A program made the position numbers and the translations under genes. Shown here piece after piece: positions 17,727 to 25,829 of a DNA stretch of 64,000 bases; position 1 is the stretch's first letter; each line of letters starts with the position of its first letter. The DNA is taken from NCBI RefSeq assembly GCF_009796785.1, contig NZ_CP047026.1, positions 620,001-684,000 of the forward strand, read 5' to 3'. The notes beneath the pieces are model-generated. The model was given only the letters and a program-made list of their open reading frames with translations. It ran no database searches and was not told the DNA's origin. This DNA is from Polaribacter sp. L3A8. Its GTDB lineage: Bacteria; Bacteroidota; Bacteroidia; Flavobacteriales; Flavobacteriaceae.

Positions 17727-19065
17727 GACACTATCCTAAAAACTGTGTAAGTTCAAAAAATCAGGGTTAACTTATTTATAGTTTAATTCTGTTTTCAAAT
17801 ATAGCTAAAAATTGGTTTAGAATAATTCCCCAATTTCTAATTGGCATTTTCCATTTTTTAGTGCTTTCTCTTACTGCTAAATATACAGATTTCATCACTG
17901 CATCATCAGTTGGAAAAGAGAGTTTATTTTTGGTGTATTTTCTAATTTTTCCGTTTAGATTTTCTATTAAATTTGTGGTATAAATAATAGTTCTAATTTC
18001 CACTGGAAAATCAAAGAATACGGTAAGTTCATCCCAGTTATTCTCCCAACTTCTAATGGCGTAAGAATATTTAGATTCCCATTTGGTTTTAAAGTCTTTT
18101 AAGGCAGCTCTTGCAGCTTCTTTTGTTGGAGCTGTATAGATTTGTTTCATATCTTTTGTAAAGGCTTTTTTATCTTTCCAAACAACATAGCGACAAGAGT
18201 TTCTAATTTGATGAACTACACAAATTTGAGTAGTTGAATTCGGGAAAATGGTTTTTATAGTGTCTGTAAAACCGTTTAAATTATCGGTTGCAGTAATCAG
18301 TATATCTTGAGTTCCTCTGGCTTTTATATCAGTTAAAACACTCATCCAGAAAGCAGAAGATTCATTTTTACCCAACCACAAACCTAAAACTTCTTTTTTG
18401 CCATCTGTTCTAAGCCCAACAGCAATGTAAATGGTTTTGTTAATTACTTTAGAGTTTTCTCGTACTTTAAAAACAATTCCATCCATCCAAACAATTAAAT
18501 AAGTAGTCTCTAATGGTCTATTTTTCCAAGCGATAACATCAGTGGTGATAGCGTCAGTTATTCTTGAAATTGTGGAAGTAGATACATTAAAATTATAGAG
18601 TTCTCGGATTTGTTCTTCGATATCAATATTGCTCATCCCTTTGGCATACAATGAGATAATAACATTTTCGACACCATCCGCAGTACTTTGTCTTTTCTTT
18701 ATAATCATTGGATTAAAAGAACTATTACGATCTCTTGGCACTTGTATTTCTGTCTCCCCTAAAGTAGTTTTTAGCTTCTTTTTAGTGTAGCCATTTCGTA
18801 AGTTATTTGCTTTACTTTTTTGATCTTTATCATAATCTAAATGAGCATCGAGTTCGCCTTCTAAAATCTTTTCAACTCCTCGTTTGTGAAGTTGTTCGAT
18901 GAAGCTGGTTAGCTCTGATCCGTTGTTAAATTGTTTTAAAAAATCATCGTTTAATAAATCTTCTGGTCTCATAAGTATATAAAATTTAAAGTTAATAAAA
19001 ATAAAAAACTCAGGATTTGAACAATCCTGAGTTTTTAAAACTTACACACTTTATGAGACAGTGCC
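17727..19065 (-). mobile_element. IS256-family insertion sequence
   Basis: The element spans 1339 bases. Its ends form imperfect terminal inverted repeats: GACACTATCCTAAAAACTGT on the left matches the complement of the right end, GGCACTGTCTCATAAAGTGT, and both continue GTAAGTT. The right end also holds a hairpin (CTCAGGAT...ATCCTGAG) next to the terminal repeat. I see no clear 8-base target duplication in the flanks, so it may have recombined or decayed at its target. It carries one intact transposase gene and lies downstream of the metal operon. Confidence 0.88.
17776..18972 (-). CDS. IS256-family (Transposase_mut) transposase
   Basis: The 398-residue transposase has an N-terminal region ending [19 protein letters not shown], the sequence [20 protein letters not shown] typical of the family, and a DDE catalytic domain: [13 protein letters not shown] (first Asp), [10 protein letters not shown] (second Asp) and [14 protein letters not shown] (Glu). 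The length is normal and there are no internal stops, so it could be active. The hairpin between its ATG and the right end may limit readthrough transcription into the element, as seen for other IS; this is inference. Confidence 0.95.
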   Translation of the reverse strand: MRPEDLLNDDFLKQFNNGSELTSFIEQLHKRGVEKILEGELDAHLDYDKDQKSKANNLRNGYTKKKLKTTLGETEIQVPRDRNSSFNPMIIKKRQSTADGVENVIISLYAKGMSNIDIEEQIRELYNFNVSTSTISRITDAITTDVIAWKNRPLETTYLIVWMDGIVFKVRENSKVINKTIYIAVGLRTDGKKEVLGLWLGKNESSAFWMSVLTDIKARGTQDILITATDNLNGFTDTIKTIFPNSTTQICVVHQIRNSCRYVVWKDKKAFTKDMKQIYTAPTKEAARAALKDFKTKWESKYSYAIRSWENNWDELTVFFDFPVEIRTIIYTTNLIENLNGKIRKYTKNKLSFPTDDAVMKSVYLAVRESTKKWKMPIRNWGIILNQFLAIFENRIKL

Positions 19066-19314
19066 TTATATTCATTTATTTTTTTATTTTATATTAATTA
19101 AATATTTAAACAATACCAATTAAGGGTACTTTTACATCATTCCATACACATTGCCACTTCACCACTATCGTCGCTTAAGGCAAAGCGTATTCCATTACAT
19201 TTTTAAAAAAACTTCTAGAAAGAAAAAATCAAAGAAAAATAGTAGTTTAAACTTCTCTTTTACCAAAGCAAAGTAACATAACGCAGAACATTATAGTACA
19301 TTTTTAATTATGGA

Positions 19315-19435
19315 TTATCCAGTGGATGATTTAGCAACCAAGACAGAACCATCTATTACAGTTACTTTTTTATAGCCTAAACCAATTTTGTTTTATTAGG
19401 TTGTTTTCTAGTTGAAGTTCTGATTGTTTACTCAT
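19315..19435 (-). pseudogene. hsdR: Remnant of the start of a type I restriction subunit gene (hsdR)
   Basis: On the minus strand an ATG at 19435 opens MSKQSELQLENNLIKQ. After a frameshift, it continues as GLGYKKVTVIDGSVLVA and then ends at a stop near 19315. This matches the N-terminus of HsdR proteins of type I restriction systems, which begin SExxLExxLIxQLxxLGY and run on to ALVANL. Only about 40 of some 1000 codons remain. With the hsdS remnant 1.5 kb upstream on the same strand, it marks the trace of a lost type I locus. Confidence 0.7.
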
Positions 19436-19451
19436 ATTCTTTATTGTCATT

Positions 19452-19503
19452 GCGTTTATTCTCGTCATTGCGATGCACGAAGCAAACTCAAGCAATCTGT
19501 TTG
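19452..19503 (+). repeat. Dispersed repeat (CATTGCGA...CGAAGCAATCTG type)
   Basis: The stretch CGTCATTGCGATGCACGAAG is followed a few bases on by AAGCAATCTGTTTG. Related copies are seen at 21427-21464 (complement, inside hsdS) and, more degenerate, at 24260-24294 (complement). TTGC/GCAA and CGTC elements make it partly self-complementary. Just before it there is a second partial unit (GTCATTGCG) at 19446. Confidence 0.7.
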
Positions 19504-19520
19504 TTTTCTTACTTAAATTT

Positions 19521-20822
19521 TTAATTTATCAAATTTCCAAACAAGAAGTTGGTACTTATACCAAAAATATTTACACTTTTATCAAATGTACCAATGTTTT
19601 TATATTGAAATTCAAAATTTATAGTTGGTTTACCTTCATTGTCTTTTAAACTAATTGGTATTCCAACTTTCCAGTTTGTTCTTTTGTATTTACCAAAATT
19701 AAATTCTACAGCAGGACTAAAACCAAAATCACCAAATTTTGAAGTGATAAAGAAAAAAGCCGGTTCTAAAATTAAAGAAGTAGTAATAAACTCATCATAA
19801 CTTGTTACATAAACATCTTCTGTAGTAATGATTAAATTATTGTTTGTTGCAGCAGTTGAAGTTTGAAACTTTTTTGCTGATAAATTATTTACCATTATTG
19901 TGTTGTTATTTTTAACATTAACAATGGCTTTAAAAAACATACTTTTTCCACTAGAATAAGCTCTCATATAATTACCAGAAAGAGATGCATTAATATTATA
20001 AAATCTGTTTTCTTGATATGTAGTATTTTCATCTGAAGTAATGTTATAAGTTAATCCTCCAAAGGGTGTAAAAACTTCTAAAGAAACCCATCTATTAGAA
20101 ATAAAATTATACATTTTGTTTTCTTCTAAATAGTCTATTTCTTTTTGTGCTAGTTCTTCATAATCAGTATTATGTTTTTCTTTTAAAACTTTATCATAAC
20201 ATTCTAAATCATCATCAAACTCTCTACTTTCTTTATGTTCTTTTTTAAAATTATTTAGTTTTTCTTTATTATTTTTTACAGCTGCTTTATTATAAGTGTC
20301 AAAAAGTTTTTTTCTATTATTATCAATGGCCTCTCGTCGTTTCTTTTTACTGCTAGATGTAAAATCTATAGTACCATTACCTATTAAGGTAACCTTGTAA
20401 GTTGCTCCAATATTATCATTTAAAAACTTACCTTCTCCATCAAAAATAGTAGCAAATTTATTTGTTGCTTTAAATTTTAAGGCACCAGAGAAAATCCATT
20501 TTAACTTGTCTAATTTTTCTCCTTTTCTAGAATCTATATTAAAACCTAAAGTAATAGATTTATCATCATTATCTAAACCAAAGAAATACTTTTGTAGTGA
20601 AAGATCGTTTGAACCACCAAAAGAAGTGCCTACTTTATCTGCAAATAAAAGATTTAACATTTTATCATTAAATAGTAGAGTGTCCTTATCAAAAATTCTA
20701 TCTAAATTATATTGTTTTACAGGACTTGTATATTGCTCATATACCTGCGCTTTTGTGTTGAAACTAATTACTAAACAGGTTATTAATGTTAGTATTAATA
20801 ACAAATAATTATTCTTTTTCAT
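19521..20822 (-). CDS. Outer-membrane barrel-like protein of unknown function
   Basis: The 433-residue protein starts with a signal peptide (about residues 1-25, ending TKAQ). The remainder is rich in amphipathic beta strands (ITLGFNIDSRKG, TINFEFQYKNIGTF) and ends in GISTNFLFGNLIN, as expected of an outer-membrane barrel. A highly charged helical insertion (about residues 158-230, KKKRREAIDNNRKK onward) interrupts the barrel and could be periplasmic or exposed. I recognise no family. It stands between the hsdS and hsdR remnants on the same strand, so it may have been cargo of that locus or inserted into it. Confidence 0.7.
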   Translation of the reverse strand: MKKNNYLLLILTLITCLVISFNTKAQVYEQYTSPVKQYNLDRIFDKDTLLFNDKMLNLLFADKVGTSFGGSNDLSLQKYFFGLDNDDKSITLGFNIDSRKGEKLDKLKWIFSGALKFKATNKFATIFDGEGKFLNDNIGATYKVTLIGNGTIDFTSSSKKKRREAIDNNRKKLFDTYNKAAVKNNKEKLNNFKKEHKESREFDDDLECYDKVLKEKHNTDYEELAQKEIDYLEENKMYNFISNRWVSLEVFTPFGGLTYNITSDENTTYQENRFYNINASLSGNYMRAYSSGKSMFFKAIVNVKNNNTIMVNNLSAKKFQTSTAATNNNLIITTEDVYVTSYDEFITTSLILEPAFFFITSKFGDFGFSPAVEFNFGKYKRTNWKVGIPISLKDNEGKPTINFEFQYKNIGTFDKSVNIFGISTNFLFGNLIN

Positions 20823-20887
20823 TTTAAGTAGGTTTTTTTGGTTAGCTATAAAGATATTCTTTTACTTTGCTTATTTTATACCTACAA

Positions 20888-21551
20888 TTAAGTGTTTTTT
20901 TTAACAAACATCTGCTGCAACAATCCTTTTTTTAACCCTTGTGTTTTTTCTATTTGTGGTTTGTACGTTTTCTATTTTTTGTATCTATAGTACTTAAATA
21001 ATTAGCTGTTTTTTGTTGTTCTTTTAGGGATGGAATTTTTATTTTTTCTTTTGAATAATCCTTAAAATAAATATGTAAAATATTGCTTCCAATTGAATAT
21101 TTTTAAAATTGATATTATTTAAAACAGAGTATAAAAAATATAAATTAACTTTTATTTTTGGCTTAATTTCGTCTAAAACACTTAAAAAAGAAGACTTTGA
21201 TTCGCACAATAAAGTTCTTCCAACTCCAGCTCCATCTTTTACAATTGATATAAATTGTTCCTTTTCTCTATAAAAATCTATACTTTTTATAGAGCCAGAA
21301 ACTCCATATAATTTATAATCTCCAAAATTTTCTTCTATCGCATTTGCAGAAATATTTGATGATTTTTTTGTTGCTATTCTTTCCAACTTCTTCTCTTCCC
21401 AATCAGGAAAAACCCGTTTCATTTTGTGAGATTGCTTCGTTATTTGTTCTCGCAATGACGTCTGGTTAAAACGCAATTGCTGACTACACAATTGTTGCAT
21501 TACTCCTTTTTTGTAGTTTTCTAATAACTGCTTTTTAGTAACGTCTATAAA
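20888..21551 (-). pseudogene. hsdS: Remnant of a type I specificity subunit gene (hsdS), second half
   Basis: Joining three frames on the minus strand gives the linker QLLENYKKGVMQQL, the start of the second target-recognition domain (FPDWEEKKL, YGVSGSIKSIDFYREKEQF, IVKDGAGVGRTLL), then after a frameshift GSNILHIYFKDYSKEKI and IPSLKEQQK. After further shifts follows the usual end GLKKGLLQQMFV. These are the landmarks of HsdS. The first recognition domain is missing: homology stops at about 21551, where a direct repeat begins. The in-frame peptide TSLREQITKQSH in the linker is encoded by a palindromic repeat. The gene is dead: N-terminus lost and frames broken. Confidence 0.85.
21427..21464 (-). 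repeat. Dispersed repeat inside the hsdS remnant
   Basis: On the minus strand it reads ACGTCATTGCGAGAACA and ends CGAAGCAATCTCAC, matching the repeats at 19452 and 24260. It lies in the linker before the second recognition domain and would be translated without breaking the frame there. Confidence 0.7.
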
Positions 21552-21621
21552 TTAGTGTGATAAACAAGCAATTTATTTTTTGTTTAAAATTAGAGATTTT
21601 GAAGGAACAAACAAGAGAAAA
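21548..21621 (+). repeat. Direct repeat, copy A (flanks the polysaccharide lyase gene)
   Basis: ATAAACAAGCAATTTATTTT, AAAATTAGA and GAAGGAACAAACAAGA are shared in order with bases 24308-24381 in the same orientation, with a few substitutions and a three-base gap. The two copies enclose the polysaccharide lyase gene. Copy A sits exactly where homology of the hsdS remnant stops. Confidence 0.8.
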
Positions 21622-21680
21622 TTTGATTCCTTTTTTAGAGGTGTAAAAATAATAATTTTGGTATTTATGTATTAACTTAT

Positions 21681-21723
21681 AAGGAGTCTGCTTATACTGA
21701 ACAATAGTATATAACAGACTCCT
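21681..21723 (-). terminator. Terminator of the polysaccharide lyase gene
   Basis: AGGAGTCTG...TATAC and GTATA...CAGACTCCT form a long imperfect stem 80 bases past the stop of the lyase gene on the minus strand. AT-rich sequence follows on both sides, so it could act in either direction. Confidence 0.6.
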
Positions 21724-21803
21724 ATTTATAAATAATACTTGTAAATTAATAAAAACTATTTTTTAATTTTATTAAAGGTCCTAACCACTTTTTAATTAAA
21801 AAA

Positions 21804-23648
21804 TTATATTTTAATGATTCGTTTAGTTATTCTGTTAGACTTAGATTCTATAACTAAAATGTAAGTTCCTTTTTTAAGATTACTTATATAAAGTTTGTAT
21901 GTTTTCTTAGGCGTACTAGGTGATAAAGTTTTTACTAAATTTCCTAAAATATCATAAATTAAAATTTTGGATACATCTGCACTAATATTTGTAAGGTGTA
22001 AGATTCCATCTTCAACTGGATTTGGATATATTTTAATTTCTGCTGCACTAGTTTCTTCCAGAGTACTTTTAGAGAATGTAGCTTCTTTATTTAAAGCGAT
22101 ACAACTTGGTGCTATATTGCTATTACTACAGTAAATTGTATGCGTACCAGATTTAGAAACGAGTACTAAATTACCAGCATCTTCTGTAACCCAGTAATCA
22201 TCATCAAGTCTTGCTACACCAGAACCAGAAATGGTAATATCTGGTTGAGCATTATTAAAATTTGCCGTACTTACATTTCTTAGATCAATATAAGATGAAG
22301 GTTGTCCGTTATTTGTATTCATAGAAAAAACATAAAGTCCGTTTGCACCAGGAATCCATTTAATTCTAATTTTTTTTATGTTTGATGAATCTGGACCTCC
22401 TGAACCTAAAACATAAATAGTATTAAATGTAATGTTATCATAAGCTGGTAAAGTATTTACCCTTGGCGTGTTAAATTTACAATCTGAAGTAGCATTACCA
22501 TCACTATCTACTGTAACTTGCACTGTTGATGATTTTGTTGATGCTCCTTTATCATCTATAGCTACAACATTAAAAGTATAAGTTCCTGCAGCTATATTTG
22601 ATAAAGTATATTTAAAAGGGAACGAGCTATCTTCTCCTAATTTAGCAGCCCCACTATAAAATTCTACCTTACTAATAACACCATCAGCATCATTTGCTAA
22701 AGCACTAATTTGTAAATTACTACCCGCATTTACTGGAGTGGTACTAGTTGGAGAAGTTATTGAAACCGTTGGAGATTGATTGTTATTTTCTGTATCCGAA
22801 GGCATACCTATTCTAGTTGTAGCTACTTTAAAATCATCAAAATAAGCATAGACATCCTTAGTAGGTTGAAAAGTTTCATCAGAGCCTCCAAAAAAGGAAG
22901 ACAAATAAAATGAATTTATATGGATATCTTCTTCGCCAACTTGTCTGTAATCTTCAGCATTTGTAATATTTAAGGCTAATTTACCATTTAACCAACCTTT
23001 CATTATACCGTCTTTTTTACCTGGTGTATTCAGTTTATAATACATTTCTACATGTTGCCAAGTACCTTTAGTAAACTTAACTTGATCTTCTTGCGGCGCA
23101 TTATTAGGCTCTATAATAGGGTCTAGTAAGCTCCAATTAATAGATGCTTTGTATCCTGGTCTGGTTGGTTTTGTATTATAATGAACATAAGTTTCTATAA
23201 GCCCATTATTACGCCACATTAAACGTAAGGACATGTTTTTTTCTCTAGTTTGATAAGATAAACCTGGTAGTTTTCCGCCCGCTCTAAATTCAAAATCTGA
23301 TGGAAAATAAATCTTATAACTAAAATATAATTCGTCATGCTCCTTACCATCATTAAAATATACTTTCGTATGAATACCGCTTTCTCCTGTTTTTACTTTT
23401 CCCTTTGGATAGTTTACCTTTAAAGAATTGCCTTGATTTTCTAAGCTAACTATAGACACACGTCCTTCATCTGCACCTTTGCAGAAAGAAACTGCTAAGG
23501 CCTCTTTTATTTGATCTTGGTTATATAGACCTGTAGTTAAATCATTTAAATTATTTTGGTATACATCTACTGTTTGAGCATTTGCATTTGTTACTGTAAA
23601 TAGTAACAAACCAATGGTTATTACCGCAATTGAAATTTTTTGTTTCAT
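21804..23648 (-). CDS. T9SS-secreted polysaccharide lyase (PL14-like) with Ig-like domain
   Basis: The 614-residue protein has a signal peptide (residues 1-24, ending NANAQ) and a catalytic domain to about residue 280 with ELYFSYKIYFPSDFEF, GGKLPGL, LRLMWRNNG and a terminal YAYFDDFKVAT strand, a pattern like family 14 polysaccharide lyases (often alginate or glucuronan lyases). An Ig-like domain (PTVSITSPTSTTPVNAG to about residue 380), an unassigned beta-rich domain with four Cys (about 385-530), and a type IX sorting domain (IKIYPNPVEDG ... RITKRIIKI) follow. The enzyme is thus likely released or anchored outside the cell to attack algal polysaccharide. No SusC/SusD pair is nearby; it is a single gene between two direct repeats. 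The substrate is not deducible. Confidence 0.75.
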   Translation of the reverse strand: MKQKISIAVITIGLLLFTVTNANAQTVDVYQNNLNDLTTGLYNQDQIKEALAVSFCKGADEGRVSIVSLENQGNSLKVNYPKGKVKTGESGIHTKVYFNDGKEHDELYFSYKIYFPSDFEFRAGGKLPGLSYQTREKNMSLRLMWRNNGLIETYVHYNTKPTRPGYKASINWSLLDPIIEPNNAPQEDQVKFTKGTWQHVEMYYKLNTPGKKDGIMKGWLNGKLALNITNAEDYRQVGEEDIHINSFYLSSFFGGSDETFQPTKDVYAYFDDFKVATTRIGMPSDTENNNQSPTVSITSPTSTTPVNAGSNLQISALANDADGVISKVEFYSGAAKLGEDSSFPFKYTLSNIAAGTYTFNVVAIDDKGASTKSSTVQVTVDSDGNATSDCKFNTPRVNTLPAYDNITFNTIYVLGSGGPDSSNIKKIRIKWIPGANGLYVFSMNTNNGQPSSYIDLRNVSTANFNNAQPDITISGSGVARLDDDYWVTEDAGNLVLVSKSGTHTIYCSNSNIAPSCIALNKEATFSKSTLEETSAAEIKIYPNPVEDGILHLTNISADVSKILIYDILGNLVKTLSPSTPKKTYKLYISNLKKGTYILVIESKSNRITKRIIKI

Positions 23649-24259
23649 AATAATTAGTTAAAGTTAGTTGATAGTTATTAGTCTGGTTTTTACTATTTTT
23701 AAGTTTGGATTGTAGTTAGGTTATTTGTAAAAAATAGTTTTTAATTTTTTATACCAGTATTTTACAAAAATAATTAATTTCAAATAGAGCTTATGATTTT
23801 AGTTTTTTAATTTTTAGATATATACAAAAACTTTACTAAACACCCATTAAGTATCTTTTAATCAACTTATTAATTAATTTTTTTAAAACAAAAAACAATA
23901 ATATTACTGTATCTACAAATACTATAAAAAAACACGAAACTCGCTAGATAATTTTCTTGTTTAAAATGACCAGTATTTGTCAATCATATCTATATCCAAA
24001 CTATTTTGAATATAATACTTGTAGTCATAACCTTATGTTTTAAAAGAAATGAAACATTTTCTAGCCATATTTTTTATTAGCAATTTAAATAGTTAAATAT
24101 AAAATAGGTTATAATTAAGTTTCTTATTATTAGTGTTTTAAAATAGGTTATTAACCATTAATAACTAATTACAGCCACATCCCACTTCTCTCCTATCGTT
24201 GTTTTATATCTTATAAAATAAATTTATTGGTTCCGCCAGAGTTTCCTCTTTTGGCTAAT

Positions 24260-24294
24260 TGGTTGCTTCAGATTTCTTCGTTCATCGCAACAAG
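24260..24294 (-). repeat. Degenerate dispersed repeat
   Basis: On the minus strand it reads TTGTTGCGATGAACGAAGAA followed by ATCTGA, a diverged copy of the CATTGCGA...CGAAGCAATCTG repeat found at 19452 and 21427. Confidence 0.55.
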
Positions 24295-24307
24295 ACTTCG
24301 CAATTTC

Positions 24308-24381
24308 GTTTATAAAAATAGTTTTATAAACAAGCAATTTATTTTTTAAAATTAGAAATTTGGAAGGAACAAACAAGAAAA
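24308..24381 (+). repeat. Direct repeat, copy B
   Basis: Second copy of the repeat at 21548: ATAAACAAGCAATTTATTTT, then AAAATTAGAAATTTGGAAGG and AACAAACAAGA. It ends just before the stop codon of the COG0523 gene at 24397. Confidence 0.8.
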
Positions 24382-24396
24382 AAAATGAGTCCTGTT

Positions 24397-25299
24397 TTAC
24401 AAGGACAAAATACTTGCATTAATAGCATTATTAAGCACAGAAGGTTCACTACCTGGACCAATACTTAGCAATTTAGAACCCGTTATAGGACTTCCGTTAA
24501 AAGGTCTAATATGCACAGTACCATCTGGAGTGCGTTCAAAATACGTGTACTGGGTATTGCCCTTAATTTTAGTACATCCTTTTATTCTAAGAATACTTTT
24601 GGGCAATGCAGCACAAATGGTTTCAATACATTTTAAGTTTGGTAAATCTGGTAAATCTACAGAGCAAGAAGCCCAATGTGCTTTTTGATGATCGAGTTCT
24701 TTTGATGTATTTTTAGAAGGTAACAATTCTGGAAGTAATAAAGCATCCAAATTATCTATAGTGATTACTTTGGCAAAAGGATTTAGTTTATTTAATTGCG
24801 CTATTACGTGCGTTTTTCTATTTTCCGATACGTTTGTATAATGTGTTAAAACTAATAAAGATGAAACCATAATCTGATTTGCTTCTAACTCATTATGTTC
24901 TCCTCTTTGTTGCCAGTTTTTAACATCAACCACAGAAATCTGAATTGGCGGTAAAAATCGATCATGAAGTCCCACGCCTAAAAATTCCATTAAAGAACAC
25001 GCATCTGATGTTCCGTTGGCTTCAATTAACGTAATTCCTTTTTCTCTTTTAGGAATTCTATTTACCGTGTTTCTAAGTTCTACAATACCGCTGCAACAAA
25101 TACAACTCCCCATTAAAGGTTTTATGCTATTTAAACCTAACTTTTTTGTAAATTGTTGTGCATCTATAGTTGCGTTTTCATAATCGTTAAGAATAACAAA
25201 CGGATGCCAACCTTTGTTAATATAACTTTCTATTAAATATTTTAGTACTGTAGTTTTACCTGCTCCCAAAAACCCAACAACGGTAATAATAGCTTCCAT
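24397..25299 (-). CDS. COG0523 (CobW/ZigA-like) G3E GTPase, second copy
   Basis: The 300-residue protein has a Walker A motif GFLGAGKTT (residues 8-16), the metal-binding CxCC signature in GSCICCSG (about residues 64-71), and a nucleotide-binding core with VDVKNW. The C-terminal CobW_C-like part is short and ends at GSEPSVLNNAINASIL. COG0523 GTPases are metal chaperones that insert zinc (or cobalt) into client proteins, often under zinc limitation. It is the last gene of the zinc island, 92 bases after the CxxC-containing protein gene. It differs clearly from the 399-residue relative at 27675, so the two are not a recent duplication. Confidence 0.88.
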   Translation of the reverse strand: MEAIITVVGFLGAGKTTVLKYLIESYINKGWHPFVILNDYENATIDAQQFTKKLGLNSIKPLMGSCICCSGIVELRNTVNRIPKREKGITLIEANGTSDACSLMEFLGVGLHDRFLPPIQISVVDVKNWQQRGEHNELEANQIMVSSLLVLTHYTNVSENRKTHVIAQLNKLNPFAKVITIDNLDALLLPELLPSKNTSKELDHQKAHWASCSVDLPDLPNLKCIETICAALPKSILRIKGCTKIKGNTQYTYFERTPDGTVHIRPFNGSPITGSKLLSIGPGSEPSVLNNAINASILSL

Positions 25300-25391
25300 A
25301 TTTTTTAGTTCTAATTTAATTCTTTCTAAATATATAACCTTATTTTAAAACGACTTCTTAAATTATTTATTGGTTTCTAAGTTGCTTGTAT

Positions 25392-25829
25392 TTACTTAAA
25401 TTTTACACCTTTACACTCTTTTAAAATATAATTAAAATGCTCAACATCATCTTTATTTAGTTTTAAGATGCCTGTTATACTAACAATATCATCTGTTTTA
25501 AAGTTTTGTTCATTTATAAACTCAAATTCTATGGCAGATTCTGGACCTCCTTCTCCGCAAAAATAACAAGATGCCATGGGACCTTTAGATAACATAAATA
25601 CATTTTCTTTGGCTACAACATCTAAAAAATAGCCTGTAATTGTTATTTGTTTTCCTTCTAAAGCTTTTACCGAAGCAGAAAATGTAGGATACATAAAATA
25701 ATCATCGTATTCAGAAAAATATGTATCTGTAAATGTTACTTTAGATAAGTCTTGCCAAGTCACTTTTTGTTGACAGAAACAGCACGAACAAATAAACAAA
25801 AAAAACACATATATCCCTTTACTTCTCAT
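25392..25829 (-). CDS. Exported protein with CYFCGEGGPE motif (DUF3299-like)
   Basis: The 145-residue protein has an N-terminal signal (residues 1-20; CSCC just before cleavage could be a lipobox) and an OB-like beta domain: EGKQITITGYFL, then MASCYFCGEGGPESAIEFEF and DDIVSITGILKLN. The pair of Cys in CYFCG followed by GPE is reminiscent of DUF3299 proteins found beside ABC transporters. It might bind metal or a haem-like ligand; no function is established. Its start overlaps the permease gene end by 11 bases, so it is coupled to the ABC transporter. Confidence 0.65.
   Translation of the reverse strand: MRSKGIYVFFLFICSCCFCQQKVTWQDLSKVTFTDTYFSEYDDYFMYPTFSASVKALEGKQITITGYFLDVVAKENVFMLSKGPMASCYFCGEGGPESAIEFEFINEQNFKTDDIVSITGILKLNKDDVEHFNYILKECKGVKFK

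Larger units (their letters stand above)
19066..19520. other. Relic-rich intergenic region
   Basis: No complete gene is present. It holds the hsdR start remnant (19315-19435), a palindromic repeat copy (19452-19503) and a further repeat near 19147-19172 (CACATTGCCACTTC...TATCGTCG). The last resembles bases 24175-24201 (CACATCCCACTTC...TATCGTTG), beyond the polysaccharide lyase gene. Confidence 0.6.
23649..24396. other. 748-base region without a gene
   Basis: The part next to 23649 is AT-rich and must hold the promoter of the lyase gene on the minus strand. From 24175 on there are only repeats: 24175-24201 (similar to 19147-19172), a degenerate palindromic repeat at 24260-24294 and direct repeat copy B. 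I see no coding sequence or RNA gene. Confidence 0.6.

Noticed and set aside
17727..19065. Target-site duplication of the IS
   Set aside because: Flanks (TAAATGAT left, TTATATTC right) do not match over 8 bases.
19452..24294. CRISPR array from the recurring short repeats
   Set aside because: Copies are kilobases apart, in mixed orientation, without regular spacers or cas genes.
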